A stretch of 64,000 nucleotides of DNA from Saccharina japonica. Taxonomy: Eukaryota; Sar; Phaeophyceae; Laminariales; Laminariaceae. The notes below the pieces were generated by a model that saw nothing but the letters and a program-made list of their open reading frames with translations, ran no database searches and was not told the DNA's origin. The translations under genes and the position numbers were made by a program. The stretch is from positions 110,465 to 174,464 of the forward strand of contig MEHQ01001298.1 in assembly GCA_008828725.1 (NCBI GenBank), read 5' to 3'. Below are positions 36,634-48,186 of the stretch, piece after piece (the first letter of the stretch is position 1; every line of letters begins with the position of its first letter).

Positions 36634-38582
36634 GTATTATTGCGTATTCCCTTGGCGTCCCGCCTCGAGAAAATGATATGATTTTGCCTTGTACCTGATG
36701 TTTATTATTGAAACATCCTAAAACTATGTTTTGTGCAAGTATGTTAACGCACGTGTATACAGTGGGTTCCCCGCAACAAGGCAACGATGGGAAAAGCCAG
36801 TTGGATCAGCAGTATTATTTTTTTTCCCATCCATGTATAAAGCCATATACCTGGCGGGGCGTTAGTCGGGATAGAGCTAAATATGGTATCAAAGGGGCAG
36901 AATTCGCTTGCGCACACAACTGGTTTACTGCAAGTCAGCCAATGAGGTCCGTTGAGAGTGGTTCCACATATATCTGTGATATGAAAGACCTTGTTAAACG
37001 TGGCAATCTAATGCAAACGTTTAAGCTCTCTGCCCAGCTAGCTAATACCTCCAGCGCATTCGACCGTACCTGTCTCCTGCGAACAGACGTCACAGCCGTT
37101 TTAGTACACTACCTCCACGAGGCTGGGGTCTAGGACCCCGGCATGAGCACAACTGGCTTGCCTTTGTACGCATCGGGCTCGAATATGGTTGCCTTGGTAT
37201 TGTTTAGAGCACTCGGGCGGCTGCTGCTACATATACGTAATATCGCTTCCATCTTCGCTTCACCTTGCTCCTTTCCAGGGTAATGTCTCGCATACCTCAT
37301 TAAAGCCGGGTTGGGGCATGCAATACGAAACCGTCCCTATTGAGTTTTCGATGGGAACCATTTGAGTAAAGTGGTTTGCCTTATCAATGACGGCATCATT
37401 GTGGGATATCTACTGCTGTACTTGATATGTATCAACATATGAAGAATGAAAAAAAGCCGGCGGTTGGCATACCGTTTGGTTATCGAATCGGCCTTAGTAC
37501 TGGAAGCTCCAGCCTCGAGTAGAGGGAAAATGTTAGGTTTGGTCATTTTCAAATATAGTCGCTCTCACTGCCCCTGACCATTGTTTTCCAGCTGTCTACC
37601 TCGCCAACGACCCGCCCGTGCGCGAAGAGGGGAAATCTTGGAGTAGACGTAGCGGTTGCATCTTGCAATGCAGTGTAAACATTTGGTCTTTGGTGATGTT
37701 TGTATTAAATGTTCAAAAGAAGTTGAAGCCACTTAAAAATGTTTCACTGGTGCGGGACGCAACAAGCAGACACGATCGGGTTGCAAACTCACTAGGAAGA
37801 GCGTGCATGCAGTACAGCTAGGTATCAGCGCTCAAACTGGATTGAATCTTTGCTAAAAGTTCGGAAGTACTGAACGTGCGACACCGGTGCTTGTTTGGGA
37901 CCGGTCTGTGTGTTTTGCTATCTCGTGTAAGTTGAACTCATGCTCATTCAAACATGGGAGACGTTTGTACATGTCTACCCAAAGCGACTACCATATAAAC
38001 GAAACATCCTTTGACCCACAAATCCCCAGCATCATGGTCGGGTCATGCAGGGTTTCCCATTGTCTACGATATGCTTTTCATAGTAGTGTTTTCATTATCA
38101 TTCTCAGTAATCCAAGTAGTATTGGTAACAGTATGTTTATTATGATTATGAATATGATTATGATTACTGTTGCTGTTGCATTTGCCATCTAACAACGTGT
38201 AGTTTTGAATGAAACCATACAATTAACATATACCTATCAATCGTTAATCATCCCTGAGTGCTTGACAAACATTTATTACTATTCCATTTGCCATCTGACC
38301 GTGTGCAATTCCTATGTAAACCCTACAATTCACATGTACCTATCCACCAAACCTGAATACTATATCAATATGTATCCCTACGATGGGGGTTTTGGGTGCA
38401 AGTATTTAACGGATGAGCCCTCCTGGACCGGCAAAGGGTCTTCGCCCGGTATGACCCCCCGGGTTGAGTGGACGCTTGGCTGGCGAATACCCATCGTGCG
38501 GTCAGTACATTATAATCACCTGAGTACAAAACCCTATGAACACTACGTAAAGGCGAGATGGTCTCGAGCTTTTCGCGACCAG

Positions 38583-38712
38583 CTCCGCTCACGAATTTTC
38601 GGGAGCGGAGAAAAAGAGTGAACTCTGAGACGTACCAATCCTTAGTCATTCTGATCGAATCCGTGATTCCATAAGTTTGGACCCCGCGATGTAATCGCCA
38701 TTTAAAAACTAA
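38583..38712. repeat. Diverged intronic repeat, copy a
   Basis: Shares ACCAATCCT, GATCGAATCCGTG-TTCC and the following GACC-GCAATC-CCATTT blocks with 42697-42830 in the same orientation. Identity is about 65 percent by eye. Could be remnants of two copies or the two ends of one 4.1-kb element. Confidence 0.45.
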
Positions 38713-39295
38713 TGTAGTCGTCTCCCTACCGTGTATAATATACTGCGTGTATTGGATTTGAGAATGCCTCCTGCTCTGGCCCGTGGTCCGGCCCATACTT
38801 TATAGTTATGTTGCCTTGTCTCTGTAGGCGACCACTGGTCAGGTGGAAAGTTGTCTCACCCAAACGTCCTAAATATTGGATCAATCCTTTTCAGCACAAA
38901 GTGCGGAATAATTCGCTAACTCAGGCGAGAGAAGTAGCTCGCTTGTATCGTCGTATTGGTAGCTCGGCCGGCTTTATCTGTACTATACCGTGCATTTCCC
39001 CACTAACAGTCGCTCCGATGAAATGCATGGCCGCAGACACTGTCTTCCAACCTCCAATATTCAGTATCACGTTTCCCGCCATCTCGGCTAGAAATTAGCA
39101 GAGGGAGCATCCCACGCGACAATTAGTGCATCGTGAAGTGACTCGGCAGCTCTGTCGCTCGCAAAGTGGCTTGTAAAATGGTCGCCATACGGGTTCCGGA
39201 GAGCAGTAGACTGGCCCAGACGCCTTCAACTGAAACAACAGTGAAAGCGTGAGCGGTGTTTAAGCCCCTCCTATATGCGGTACCTCAGAAGACTC

Positions 39296-39540
39296 GTGCT
39301 ACGATAGAGGTACCATTATTTGGCTGAAATGTTTTATGACTGATCGGGCTCTATCACCCAATCGTTACGGACGTCCGTTCTTAGGCGGCATGAATTGTCA
39401 TCGTATACGTAAGTCATGGCATTGGTCACCGGTTAGAATTTGTATTTGCATCCAAAATCAATATTCGGGCGAGGTATGGAGCCCCTTATTTGAGGAGCTC
39501 ATAATAAATAATTGTTGGTGCACCTAGATCGTAGCATGCA
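39296..39540. mobile_element. TGCTACG-type MITE, best-preserved copy
   Basis: About 245 bases with imperfect terminal inverted repeats: GTGCTACGATAGAGGTACCA at the left, and the right end read on the minus strand as GCATGCTACGATCTAGGTGC. The copies near 2.1, 9.35, 12.2 and 31.4 kb share its ends or arms. No coding capacity. Confidence 0.65.
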
Positions 39541-41229
39541 GCCCGATAGGTACGCCAATACCGCCCTGACCGCGCCAATCCCCCGATAGACAAATTACGT
39601 CGACGCTACTTCTGCATTGCCACAGACACGAAACGTCTTACCAAACCGAATGTTGAACATCAGATACTTTGACTGTAGGACCTGCCGTGTGTACAACCCC
39701 AATGTTCGTGATCCCGTCGACCGCCCTCCCGGCCAAACCGTTGGAGGCATGCTCCGCTGCAAAATGGATTAATATAATGCGGTTTTCAGCAGCTCTGCTG
39801 CAGCAAATAAGCTCGCAGTGTAGCTGTTATACGTGCCTAAGTCAGACGTTGACAGGCCCGGGTTGCTTTCTGTCGCCACCACGGGGGGACAAATTCCCGG
39901 CGATTAAACAAGACGCTGAGGACGTTTGGACTTGCGACTCTAATGTAGCAAAACGTCGTAGCCCATGCGCATCGAATTGAACAAAAACAACGCGCCAAAC
40001 CCGGCATCTGCTCGACCGGTTTTTGCTTGCTCCGAAGGTCCCTCTGTCGCCGCCAACGCATGGTTACAACGTGCCTGCATTCATGTATCTATACGTTTAC
40101 GTCAGGTATTAAACTAAACTAAGTGTTTTTGGCACCTACGGGAAACAACGCACGCCGCACAAGGTACTGGGCTGTTGCGGCCCTGCAGACGGACGCAGCG
40201 CCCGGGGAAAAACATCGGATGCGCCCGGTCTGCGTGGTATATAAACTAAACAAGATGGACAATGAGGCTCGTTGACAGATCCCAAAAATGTGCACGCTTT
40301 TGAAAACTACAGCAAAAAGGGCATAACAAACCAACAGGTCGATGCCGCCGTAAAATATTTAAAGCAAATACAATATATCAGGAGGAGGGTCGCAAATAGG
40401 GGGGTTAAATGGTTGTAGAGGTCATATGGAGTTGGGTAGCCGCTCTGCCAGCGATCTTTGCTACCCGAGTCACCTTGTTCCTAGAACAAGGACCCGTTTG
40501 CAACAAGCTCCATTGGTTCAGGCGTTGGCACTTAACGTCGGCGATAACCTAGAGCGCAATATGAGAGAGGGGGTGAAAGTGTAACGATATAAATATGTAT
40601 TTGCGATGTATAGAAATATCGCGATCGCCTACTGGTAGAGCGCTGCGATAAACCAGGTATATAATTCCATTCAAACGGAAACATATTCCAATGCCGGTCA
40701 GCGGCCTCGTGACCAACTTTGCATAGAGGTGCGACGAACATATGAAACGTACGTTTACACAGCGGTGAATTAATTAGTTCAACACGGAGTCAGGAATATA
40801 CCCACCCCCATAAAGTAAGCAACGAGTTTAGCAAGCGTCGCAGCGATGCTGTGCATCCAGGAGGGTCGTCGAGAAAACTGGACTATAGCACATACAACGG
40901 CAACGCATCTTCGGGGATATATACGAGAATGGTATTACGATTAACATCAATAGTGAATATCGAGTTGGTTTAGTGTCTGAGCATACACCGAACACTTATA
41001 TTGAGGCTACCTAGTTGCGTTTGTGTTTGAGGGTGACTCGTATGCGTCCAAAGGTACGCCCGTACAGGGTCAATATATTAAGTTAATCAGAAGTCTCGGC
41101 AGGGTCGAGTCCAAAAACCAGGGAGTGGGGGCGAGGGGGCATGCCCCAGCATCCCTGAGGCGGGTGTAGTCACCGGACCCGCCGCTCACGTTCTTGGAAA
41201 ATATTGTCTCCCCGTGTTCATTGTATTTG

Positions 41230-42130
41230 CAAGCACTAGGGCGCTACGTCCGCAGTACAAGAACGGTATGCATAGCTGTGGGGTCGAGAGCTCCACACCC
41301 TTCCAAAATACGTTGGCTGTGAAGTCGACCGAGGCATGTGATATCAACGTGACGTAGAGACGCCCAAGAGTGTGTTTGTTGTACACGTGTGCAGTGTCTA
41401 CATAATCGAGTCAGCCCAGCTACGAAATGTACACCAGGGTTTGTGCACGTAAACAACCTATATACGCCCAACGTCTACAGAGTCGAGTCCGCCGAGCTGA
41501 CCAACTATGCACAGGGCGTGTTCCGTACTAATATCGATATCACCGCACCGCCCAGCGTGCCGCCGCAAAGACAGCAGCAACGGTGCCTGAACACAGTAGT
41601 AATGATTATTTTATATGAAGATGAGTTTATTGAGGGCAAAGAAGAGCCGGATGCAGCCGAAGGGTGCGCTGCCACACCGCGTGTGCGCTATGAGCACAGC
41701 ATAACGCCCAAGCAGTACTGCAGTAGAGCTACAGAATGTTCTGGTACCACACAGGTCACCAGCACAGTAAATTAATCGTAGCAATTGAACTAGACCGCCC
41801 CGAGCACGAGCGCACAGTATACTGTAATAATATAACAAGAATGATAGCATTGCGCCCCAATATACATAAGATCGAAATGTTCAGTCAGATCAAGATGACA
41901 TAGAAAACACCAAATACCACCAAGAGTGTGTTTATTTATACCAAGTGCAGCATCGACTTCTTCAGTCAGCAGCAGAACGAATACACATCACGGCATGTGC
42001 GCCCGAGTAGTTCCACATCACCACAATGCACCACTCAATCCTTTAGCCCAGGGCACCACAGCAGACAAAGGGAGGGCCCACATCTACGCCACGGGAACAC
42101 CATAAATAGTCCAAGTAGGACTACGAACTC
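41230..42130 (+). other. Degenerate coding-like region, unidentified
   Basis: Frame fragments such as VNNLYTPNVYRVESAELTNY (near 41450-41505) recur in weaker form near 41370-41430 (CSVYIIESAQL-like) and 41920-41980 (KCSIDFFSQQQNEY), as though a 90-to-550-base unit had been repeated. Stops break the region. No family recognised; a decayed transposon gene is possible. Confidence 0.25.
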
Positions 42131-42696
42131 ATGTTGCAACAGCTTGATGTTATGACATCTGAAAGTTGAGATTCAGTTCTGCGGTAAGCACACCAGCCCA
42201 GGTACACGCCCAGCGGTCCACCGCATCGTGATAAGCAGGACGCATAAAACAGAGTTTCAAAAGAGTCTTATAGTTCAAACCCCACGCGTACTTCGAGGGG
42301 GGTGCATCCTTGTGGGAAGCCCGAACAAGTGGGTATCATCTTTGCTCGGCACTTTACTCATGGTTGGCGACGCTTGCTGCTACGCAAACCCCACGTGAGA
42401 CTTGCTAGCCGGCTCTGTACCTGCGCAGGTCGATGCGATGCTCCGAATAGCGGAAGATGTGGTGGACACATAGAAGGTCTTCCCTCCACTCTCGCGAAAG
42501 ATAGGTCCCCATCGGTCTTGCAAAGGAGTAGGCGGATCCGAAAAGGTCTCCAAAGTTCGATCTTGCTTTTGACCTATCAGCTTCGCGGGGGACCCCGGAA
42601 CTGGGGCAGCCGTGCCTGCCTGGGCCGTGTATGTCTGAGGAGTCGGTGTCGCCCGGGTAGTTCTTGGCGTGCTCTCAAACACTTTGCGGCCTACTC

Positions 42697-42830
42697 GTGA
42701 GTTCACGAGGAGTTGGCAGCGATAAAGAGGAGTGATATCGGGATACCAATCCTAAGTCAAAGTGATCGAATCCGTGGTTCCAGTATGTTCGACCCTCCAA
42801 CGCAATCACCATTTTATTTGTGAACTCTAT
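42697..42830. repeat. Diverged intronic repeat, copy b
   Basis: Second member of the pair described at 38583-38712. It follows directly on a minus-strand proline/threonine-rich frame (42380-42706) of unknown nature. Confidence 0.45.
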
Positions 42831-43417
42831 AGCATAAATGCAGTCCTCCTTATTGTATTTAGGAGATCATGAGCGTAAGATATTCGAAGCTATATCGCGT
42901 TGAGTTTAGGTTCGAACTTGTTTGCGTACTGTACATATATACCGGTATGTGATACGACTTTAAACGCATATACTGTATCACCGTGCCGTTCGTTTATGTA
43001 CAAGTCATCCTCCGCTATAACGACCGACGTTACAGAGTGTTGTCCTTAAATTCCTTTACATTCCACCTGCCGCCAGGTTTTCCTACTGCCGCAGCTTCCA
43101 ACGATGTGTAGACAACAGTCTTCGCTTCTATTTAATATTGTGTTTTGTTGGATACACGGAAATTAAGACGATTTCAGTCCCAGAGTAACGTAAAGCCACC
43201 GTATTTACTCTCGATCGTTGGTGGACATGGAGACAAAAATACGGATATGTGGGCGACTAATCACTGTACTCAATATATATTACAATTTTGCAGATTCGGC
43301 GCACAACACTCAGCAGGCCGAATTTCCAGAATCGACACATCATTCGATCACGACCTCCAACCCTGACCTCCGAAACAGACAAGCAAATAAATACAGTAGT
43401 TTTTGTTTGATTTTGTT

Positions 43418-43743
43418 TGTCTATCCCATTTGTAATATTCGCCCTTCTTTTCTCTCCCCCTCTTGACGTAGTCGTAACTCAGGTCAGGAGTCACTACGTA
43501 GGCTGTTTTCCTCCCTCCCCTCCACGGTGTGTGCCTTGCATTTGTATCGCGAGAAGATTTCAGCACCTTCTTCCCTCTCGTCCACTTGCGTCGGATTCTG
43601 CCTATCCCCGCCACAAAGGCGCTCTCAGCAATCGGTTCCTTTAATTGTTTTCAAATAAAGTCAAATATCTCCCCGGTGGGATTTGAACTCGGGTACCAAT
43701 GCTAGTAGCATTTGAAGCTGACCACTAATCTACCGGGGAGACC
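43418..43743 (-). repeat. SINE family copy 5 with well-preserved tRNA-like head
   Basis: On the minus strand the head (43741-43668) starts TCTCCCCGG and closes with the complementary CCGGGGAGA, a 9-bp acceptor-like stem. Between them lie TAGATTAGTGG (A-box-like), an anticodon-arm-like AATGC...GCATT stem and GAGTTCAAATCCC (B-box-like). The body matches copies 2 and 3 and ends in an A-rich tail. It inserts in the large kinase-gene intron, antisense to the gene. I treat it as a SINE, not a tRNA gene, because the same head and body recur at 11720-12057. Confidence 0.75.
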
Positions 43744-43950
43744 GATTCTTAGGATTAATTGGATACGTTGTTCTTTTCATAGAAGTCTCTCAAATTTCGG
43801 TATACATGCACGCACCAGGTATGATACGTAGGTGTGTCTCATTTGAGTTGTACGCACATACCATCAGGTTGAATTAGACAATTCGAATTCTCGCCCTGCC
43901 CTAACCCGAAATACGCGTGCCGCCATGCGGTGCCTATGTATATTGTATAT

Positions 43951-44592
43951 ACCTGGCATATGTCTACACTAAACTATACATAGGTGCACGCACGAAACTT
44001 AATACATGTGTCCGGGATGGTTGTTGTTCATAGGGAATATCAAGTTGCGACTGACGAACGACCAAAGGGGCGACACGGAGTGTCCACATCCTCCCCCCTT
44101 GTCCATTCTATCCATTCACATGTAACACAAAATAGGCAGGAACCGGATTCAGCGGCTGCGTTGATGCGGCAGGAGCGCCGCGCACGCCGCCAGAGTAATC
44201 GGCATGCGGTCGAATATGCTGAGGGCGAGGTGACGGTAACATACGAGCTTACTGGGCAGGGTGGCTTCAAAAATACCTGGCATATATACACCAAACTATA
44301 TATCGGTGCACACATGAGACAGAATACGCGTACAAGTCTAGCATATTTTTTGTTCATATGGTGTGAAACGTTGCGACTGATCAAGGGGCGAAGCGGCCTG
44401 TCCACATTCACCTCCCGTGTTCACTCTATCCATTTTTATGTAACGCAATAGAGACAGGAACCGGATTCAGCGGCCGCGTTGATGCTGGAGGCGCGACGCG
44501 CACGGCGCCAGCGTAATCTGGAAGAGGTTGAAATACACGAGGACGATGTGACGATAACAGACGACCTTATTGGGGAGGGTGGGTTTGGAAAA
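43951..44592 (+). repeat. Tandem duplication of intron end plus first kinase exon
   Basis: Two units of about 320 bases (43951-44274 and 44275-44592) run from ACCTGGCATAT through the splice acceptor into the exon beginning GAACCGGATTCAGCGGC. The first copy codes EPDSAAALM, then RRARRQSN and a glycine loop reading GQGGF before the junction. Only the second copy continues into a full kinase exon. The copies have diverged at many sites, so the event is not recent. Confidence 0.85.
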
Positions 44593-47051
44593 GTGTACAT
44601 GGCCGACTACAACGGTCGAAACGCTGCAGCCAAGGTGAGTCATTGACATTATTCGAAAACAACACCGAACAGGGTACAATACAGTTTGACGGTACCGAAA
44701 AAATCAATATCTCCTTTCGCGAGTCGAACTAAATATCAAGTATCGTTTGCTCGCTATATACACGGCTGATACGGTCGTCCCCGTACTCTTACGTAGTGTC
44801 AGTTCCGTCTTTCGTTGTTTCGTGTTGCCAAGTATTCCGTTAGGTTGTCATTGTGGGCTCGTGCTGTAGTACAATGACGTCGTAAGGAACACCTCTTGAT
44901 TCACTACTCTCGTACGCCCACCACTGACCCATGTATCAGGTGGTTCAGGTTAAACACGAGTTTGGGAGTTTCCGGACCCTTGAAGGGGAAATTCCAGTCG
45001 GCATCGAGCAGATGACGCCGAACGCGGCCCACAACAACCGCCGCCGTAAATCATTCTGGAAGGAATTGGAAACAATGCTGCATCTACGAAGTCCTCACAC
45101 GGTACACGTCTACGGAGCGATCACATCGCGAGTAGATTGCTATATCCTCGTCATGGGTCTTCTCCCTGGTGGGGACTTGCGAGCGTTGCTGAACAAAGCC
45201 GAAGAGCCGCTGGCCAAAGAGAACGCTCGCCGTATTGTCAGAGACATATGCGCGGGAATGGCGTTCTTGCATCGTAAGGGGATAGTGCATGGGGACATGA
45301 AGTCGGCTAACGTGTTGTTCGATGGAGATGGCAGAGCTAAGGTGAGCTCCAATATTTGTTTATTTACACAAAGTTTGCGGTATTTGTTTTGTTCGTTGTA
45401 CATGCCGATGTGGCTTCGGAAGGCATCGCATCAGCACCCAAACTGTTGATTTTTGTGGCTAGTTCGATTTTGTCTCGTTATTTGTTTACACAAAAAGGTT
45501 AAAGTTGAGAGCAAGTCCCAGTTTACCCAGGGAACGGGATATATACCACTGTTCGGGGATTAATACTCCTAACCCCTACAAATAGTTAGTTGTAAAACAA
45601 GACGCCAACCTCTGCCTAAACCAACTCTGAATCTGTCAAATTTTGTTTAACCATAGATACGTTACGATATACCAGGGTATCGATTAAATGAATCACACGG
45701 AACATTCAGTGTATCTGGAGCGAAACGACCAACGTCAGTGTGTCTGTAGCACAACCACCGAGGTCGTTTAACTCGAGTGGAGTTTATCCTGTCATCGATC
45801 TCGACAGCACTTTGCAAATTCCACGGTTGCCCGGGACCCTTTGTTTGCGTTTACGTCTGTCCACGTACTGTTTGTTGATTGTTCTCCGTTTTGGCCAACA
45901 ATAACATCTGTCGAAACATGTCGAAGCACAACTAGGGAGGTCTTGACAGCCAGTTGGACACAAACTATATCGATTTCGTTGGTTATAGACGTCAACGATT
46001 AGCAGAGTATTCAGACGGCTGTGACACCCCCGACATGATTGTTTGGATGTCGTTTTAGTATTATATAACCCGACTCCACTCTGGAGACGTGGGTTTGCAC
46101 GGCTCCTGAATACAAGCGAACTTGCGTTGCCGAGTTTCTTATCCAACCCTGTTGCTCCCAAAACCAGATCGGGGACTTTGGCACCTGCAAGTGGCCGAAG
46201 CTCTTAGACTCAACGGGCGTGGCCACCTACACCACCCAAGGGAGCCAAACCACAGGAATGAGCTTTCGATGGGCTGCGCCTGAGGTGAAAACATGTCTTC
46301 TTTGATAAATTCATGATGAACATCAGTAAATTGAAAAACACGAAAAACAAGATAACACTACCACAAGGTCCCCAGTGCTTGCTCGCCTGTTAACTTGTTG
46401 TTTTGTGCAAATCGGTTACGTGCAATACAGTTATGATATATGTCTTCATTACACGTGACCTTGCATTAATCGGCCGACGTAAACAAACACGTTCGTGGAC
46501 TTATTGTTAGGATAGCACAGTAGACGTGGAAACTATTCAGATTAATGATGGCAGTAGTGCACCTGCAGGCCAGGTAGTGTCATAACTACACCATATTCTC
46601 CCTTCATACTCACGTAGTGTAAGAGAAGTTCGTATTGCTCGCATATAAAGTGGTTTAGCGCTCCGTTGACGCTTGCAATAGCCCTGGTAAGAATAAACGG
46701 ACTCAGATGCATAGTTCCCCCTCTGCCCTGCCCTCCATCCCCATCCTCTAATCTTGACTCGTGAAGGTCTTTGATGGCAAAGGTGCGTCATACCGAAGCG
46801 ACGTGTACAGCTTTGGCGTGGTTGTTTGGGAAGCGTTCACCAGGAAACTCCCGTGGGCGGACGAAACGAGTGGAAAAGGCATTTACGTACGCGTCGCCTG
46901 CGAAGAAAAACAACTTGAAATACCTTCGGACACTCCTTCCGATATAAAACGAGTAATGAGGGCCGCGTGGGCTATCATGCCTCAGGATCGGCCGATGTTC
47001 CGCGATATCATGAAATGGCAAGGCTGGGAGAAGGACGACGCTGTTGCTTAG
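44458..47051 (+). CDS. Receptor-like TKL kinase, exons E-H: kinase domain
   Basis: Exons 44458-44634, 44940-45341, 46168-46284 and 46767-47051 (TAG), all phase 0. Together they complete an 831-residue model with exons A-D. The kinase elements are all present: glycine loop GEGGFG (544-549), Lys564 in AAAK, Glu606 in SFWKELETM, HGDMKSAN with catalytic Asp683, IGDFG with Asp701, WAAPE, SDVYSFGVVVWE, and a final RPMF Arg. It is therefore predicted active. HGD in place of HRD makes it a non-RD kinase. TKL membership follows from the DVYSFGVVVWE and RWAAPE style. An acidic/basic linker (RRARRQRN, then EVEIHEDD) joins it to the helical bundle. An alternative acceptor at 44949 would drop three residues. 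The protein ends soon after the kinase fold, with no C-terminal domain. Confidence 0.85.
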
Positions 47052-47659
47052 GTTTCAACATCGGAAACACATCGCTTTCAGATATCGAGTAGGCCCTTCA
47101 GAATGTCATTTGTGAAGGCGCGCGAAGAGCGGTGTTGACTGAGATCTTATTCACTGAGCTGTTAGTTTATACCCAATACTGCGTCAAATGGAGGTGCCTC
47201 CTTTCTACATTGTGTAGGGTATCATGTATGCCCGGCCCCGGAAACTAAGCCACGTATTAAAAAAAAACTAGTGTAGTGGACTAGTTTATCTATCCGACAA
47301 CGGCCAGTTAATGTACAGGCCCCGAGGGGTCAACGTGCATCGGAATAAGGGCGCGGGGAGATAAGGATGCAACTGAACAGCACATGCGTGTAAATCAATT
47401 GTAGCAGCAGGGGGCACGTGGTGTAGTTGATAAGGCGTCAGGAGATCACAGCCGAAACAAATGCGTCCTTGATGTCGCGGCCCACTGGCTTGATTTTTGT
47501 TTGCCAGACTCGGGTGACGTGCATCGTAGATCGAATAACAACTACCGTTAGCATAAAACCAGAGCTGAAGAAGTCTGGTTGGGCGCACGGCATAAATATA
47601 CCACCATAGGCGTAAGCGAATGGGCAGGAAGGCCAACAGTGACTGAATATCGTCGACCC
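47052..47659. other. 3' flank of the kinase gene; no further gene
   Basis: No recognisable coding region. It should contain the 3' untranslated region and polyadenylation site, but no site can be fixed. GTGGTGTAGTTGATAAGGCG near 47419 looks like a tRNA A-box without a convincing B-box. Confidence 0.4.
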
Positions 47660-48186
47660 GGGGGGGGGGGGGGGGGTGCCATGTTGTGCACGGCCGTAGT
47701 CATATGACCATAGACCCTCGCATCCCTACAATGCCGGGACGGAGCGCGTTGGGTTTTCACCAACCAGGCAGACATTGCTTGCACCAAGCGCGAAACGCCG
47801 TGGGGTATTGGGCGAGTCGCATGGAGGGTGAGCTGCATCCTGCTAAGAACCGCCTCTGAGGCGGACTTGCATATGGACGACAGCTTCAATGAGTTAATTT
47901 AATTTCTGGTGTGGCCACTTCCGGAGACAGCAATGGGTTTTACTATGTAACTGCCTCGCGGACGCCTTACCATATTAACACTACGTGAAACGACCATTCC
48001 CCTTGTGCGGAACAAAGGTTCTCCACCCCGCACAAATGATCTACTCGACCGCCAGCTTTGGTGACCGCCAAAAAACAACAATAAAAAAAACGGCACCCTG
48101 GTTGTCTAGCTCACGCAGCGAGTGGCGTGTTTTACAGCGTCGTTGCCAACCGACGCCAACCCAACCTATAAAACCGGGGGGGGGGG
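47660..48186 (+). repeat. Poly-G-flanked short repeat, copy 1
   Basis: A 17-base G run opens and a 12-base G run closes a 527-bp unit that is about 95 percent identical by eye to the copy at 52157. GTCGAC lies directly outside each G run, a possible 6-bp target duplication. The antisense frame includes RMQLTLHATRPIPHG, shared with the other copies. Confidence 0.85.

Larger units (their letters stand above)
36634..44457 (+). other. 7.8-kb intron between receptor and kinase halves
   Basis: The donor AAG/GTATTA after exon D and the acceptor GACAG before GAACCGGAT join in phase 0. The intron contains a MITE, a pair of diverged repeats, a minus-strand SINE and the duplicated kinase exon. Frames such as 36708-37133 and 38205-38621 have no recognisable domain. 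An acceptor-like TTTTCCAG at 37590 is followed by a frame (LSTSPTTRPCAKRGNLG) that soon stops, so it was not used. The size is large next to the gene's other introns (175-1650 bases). Confidence 0.6.

Noticed and set aside
36708-37133. 141-codon frame in the large intron
   Set aside because: No motif, repeat or splice context; its length is compatible with chance.
37591-37660. Possible extra kinase-gene exon after TTTTCCAG
   Set aside because: The phase-0 frame runs into a stop with no good donor, and exon D joins exon E in frame without it.
40625-40690. tRNA-like sequence (TGGTAGAGCGCTGCG)
   Set aside because: It has an A-box-like word but no B-box or acceptor stem at the right distance.
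43668-43741. Functional tRNA gene on the minus strand
   Set aside because: The same head followed by the same body occurs at 11720-12057, so it is the 5' end of a SINE; the anticodon arm is irregular.
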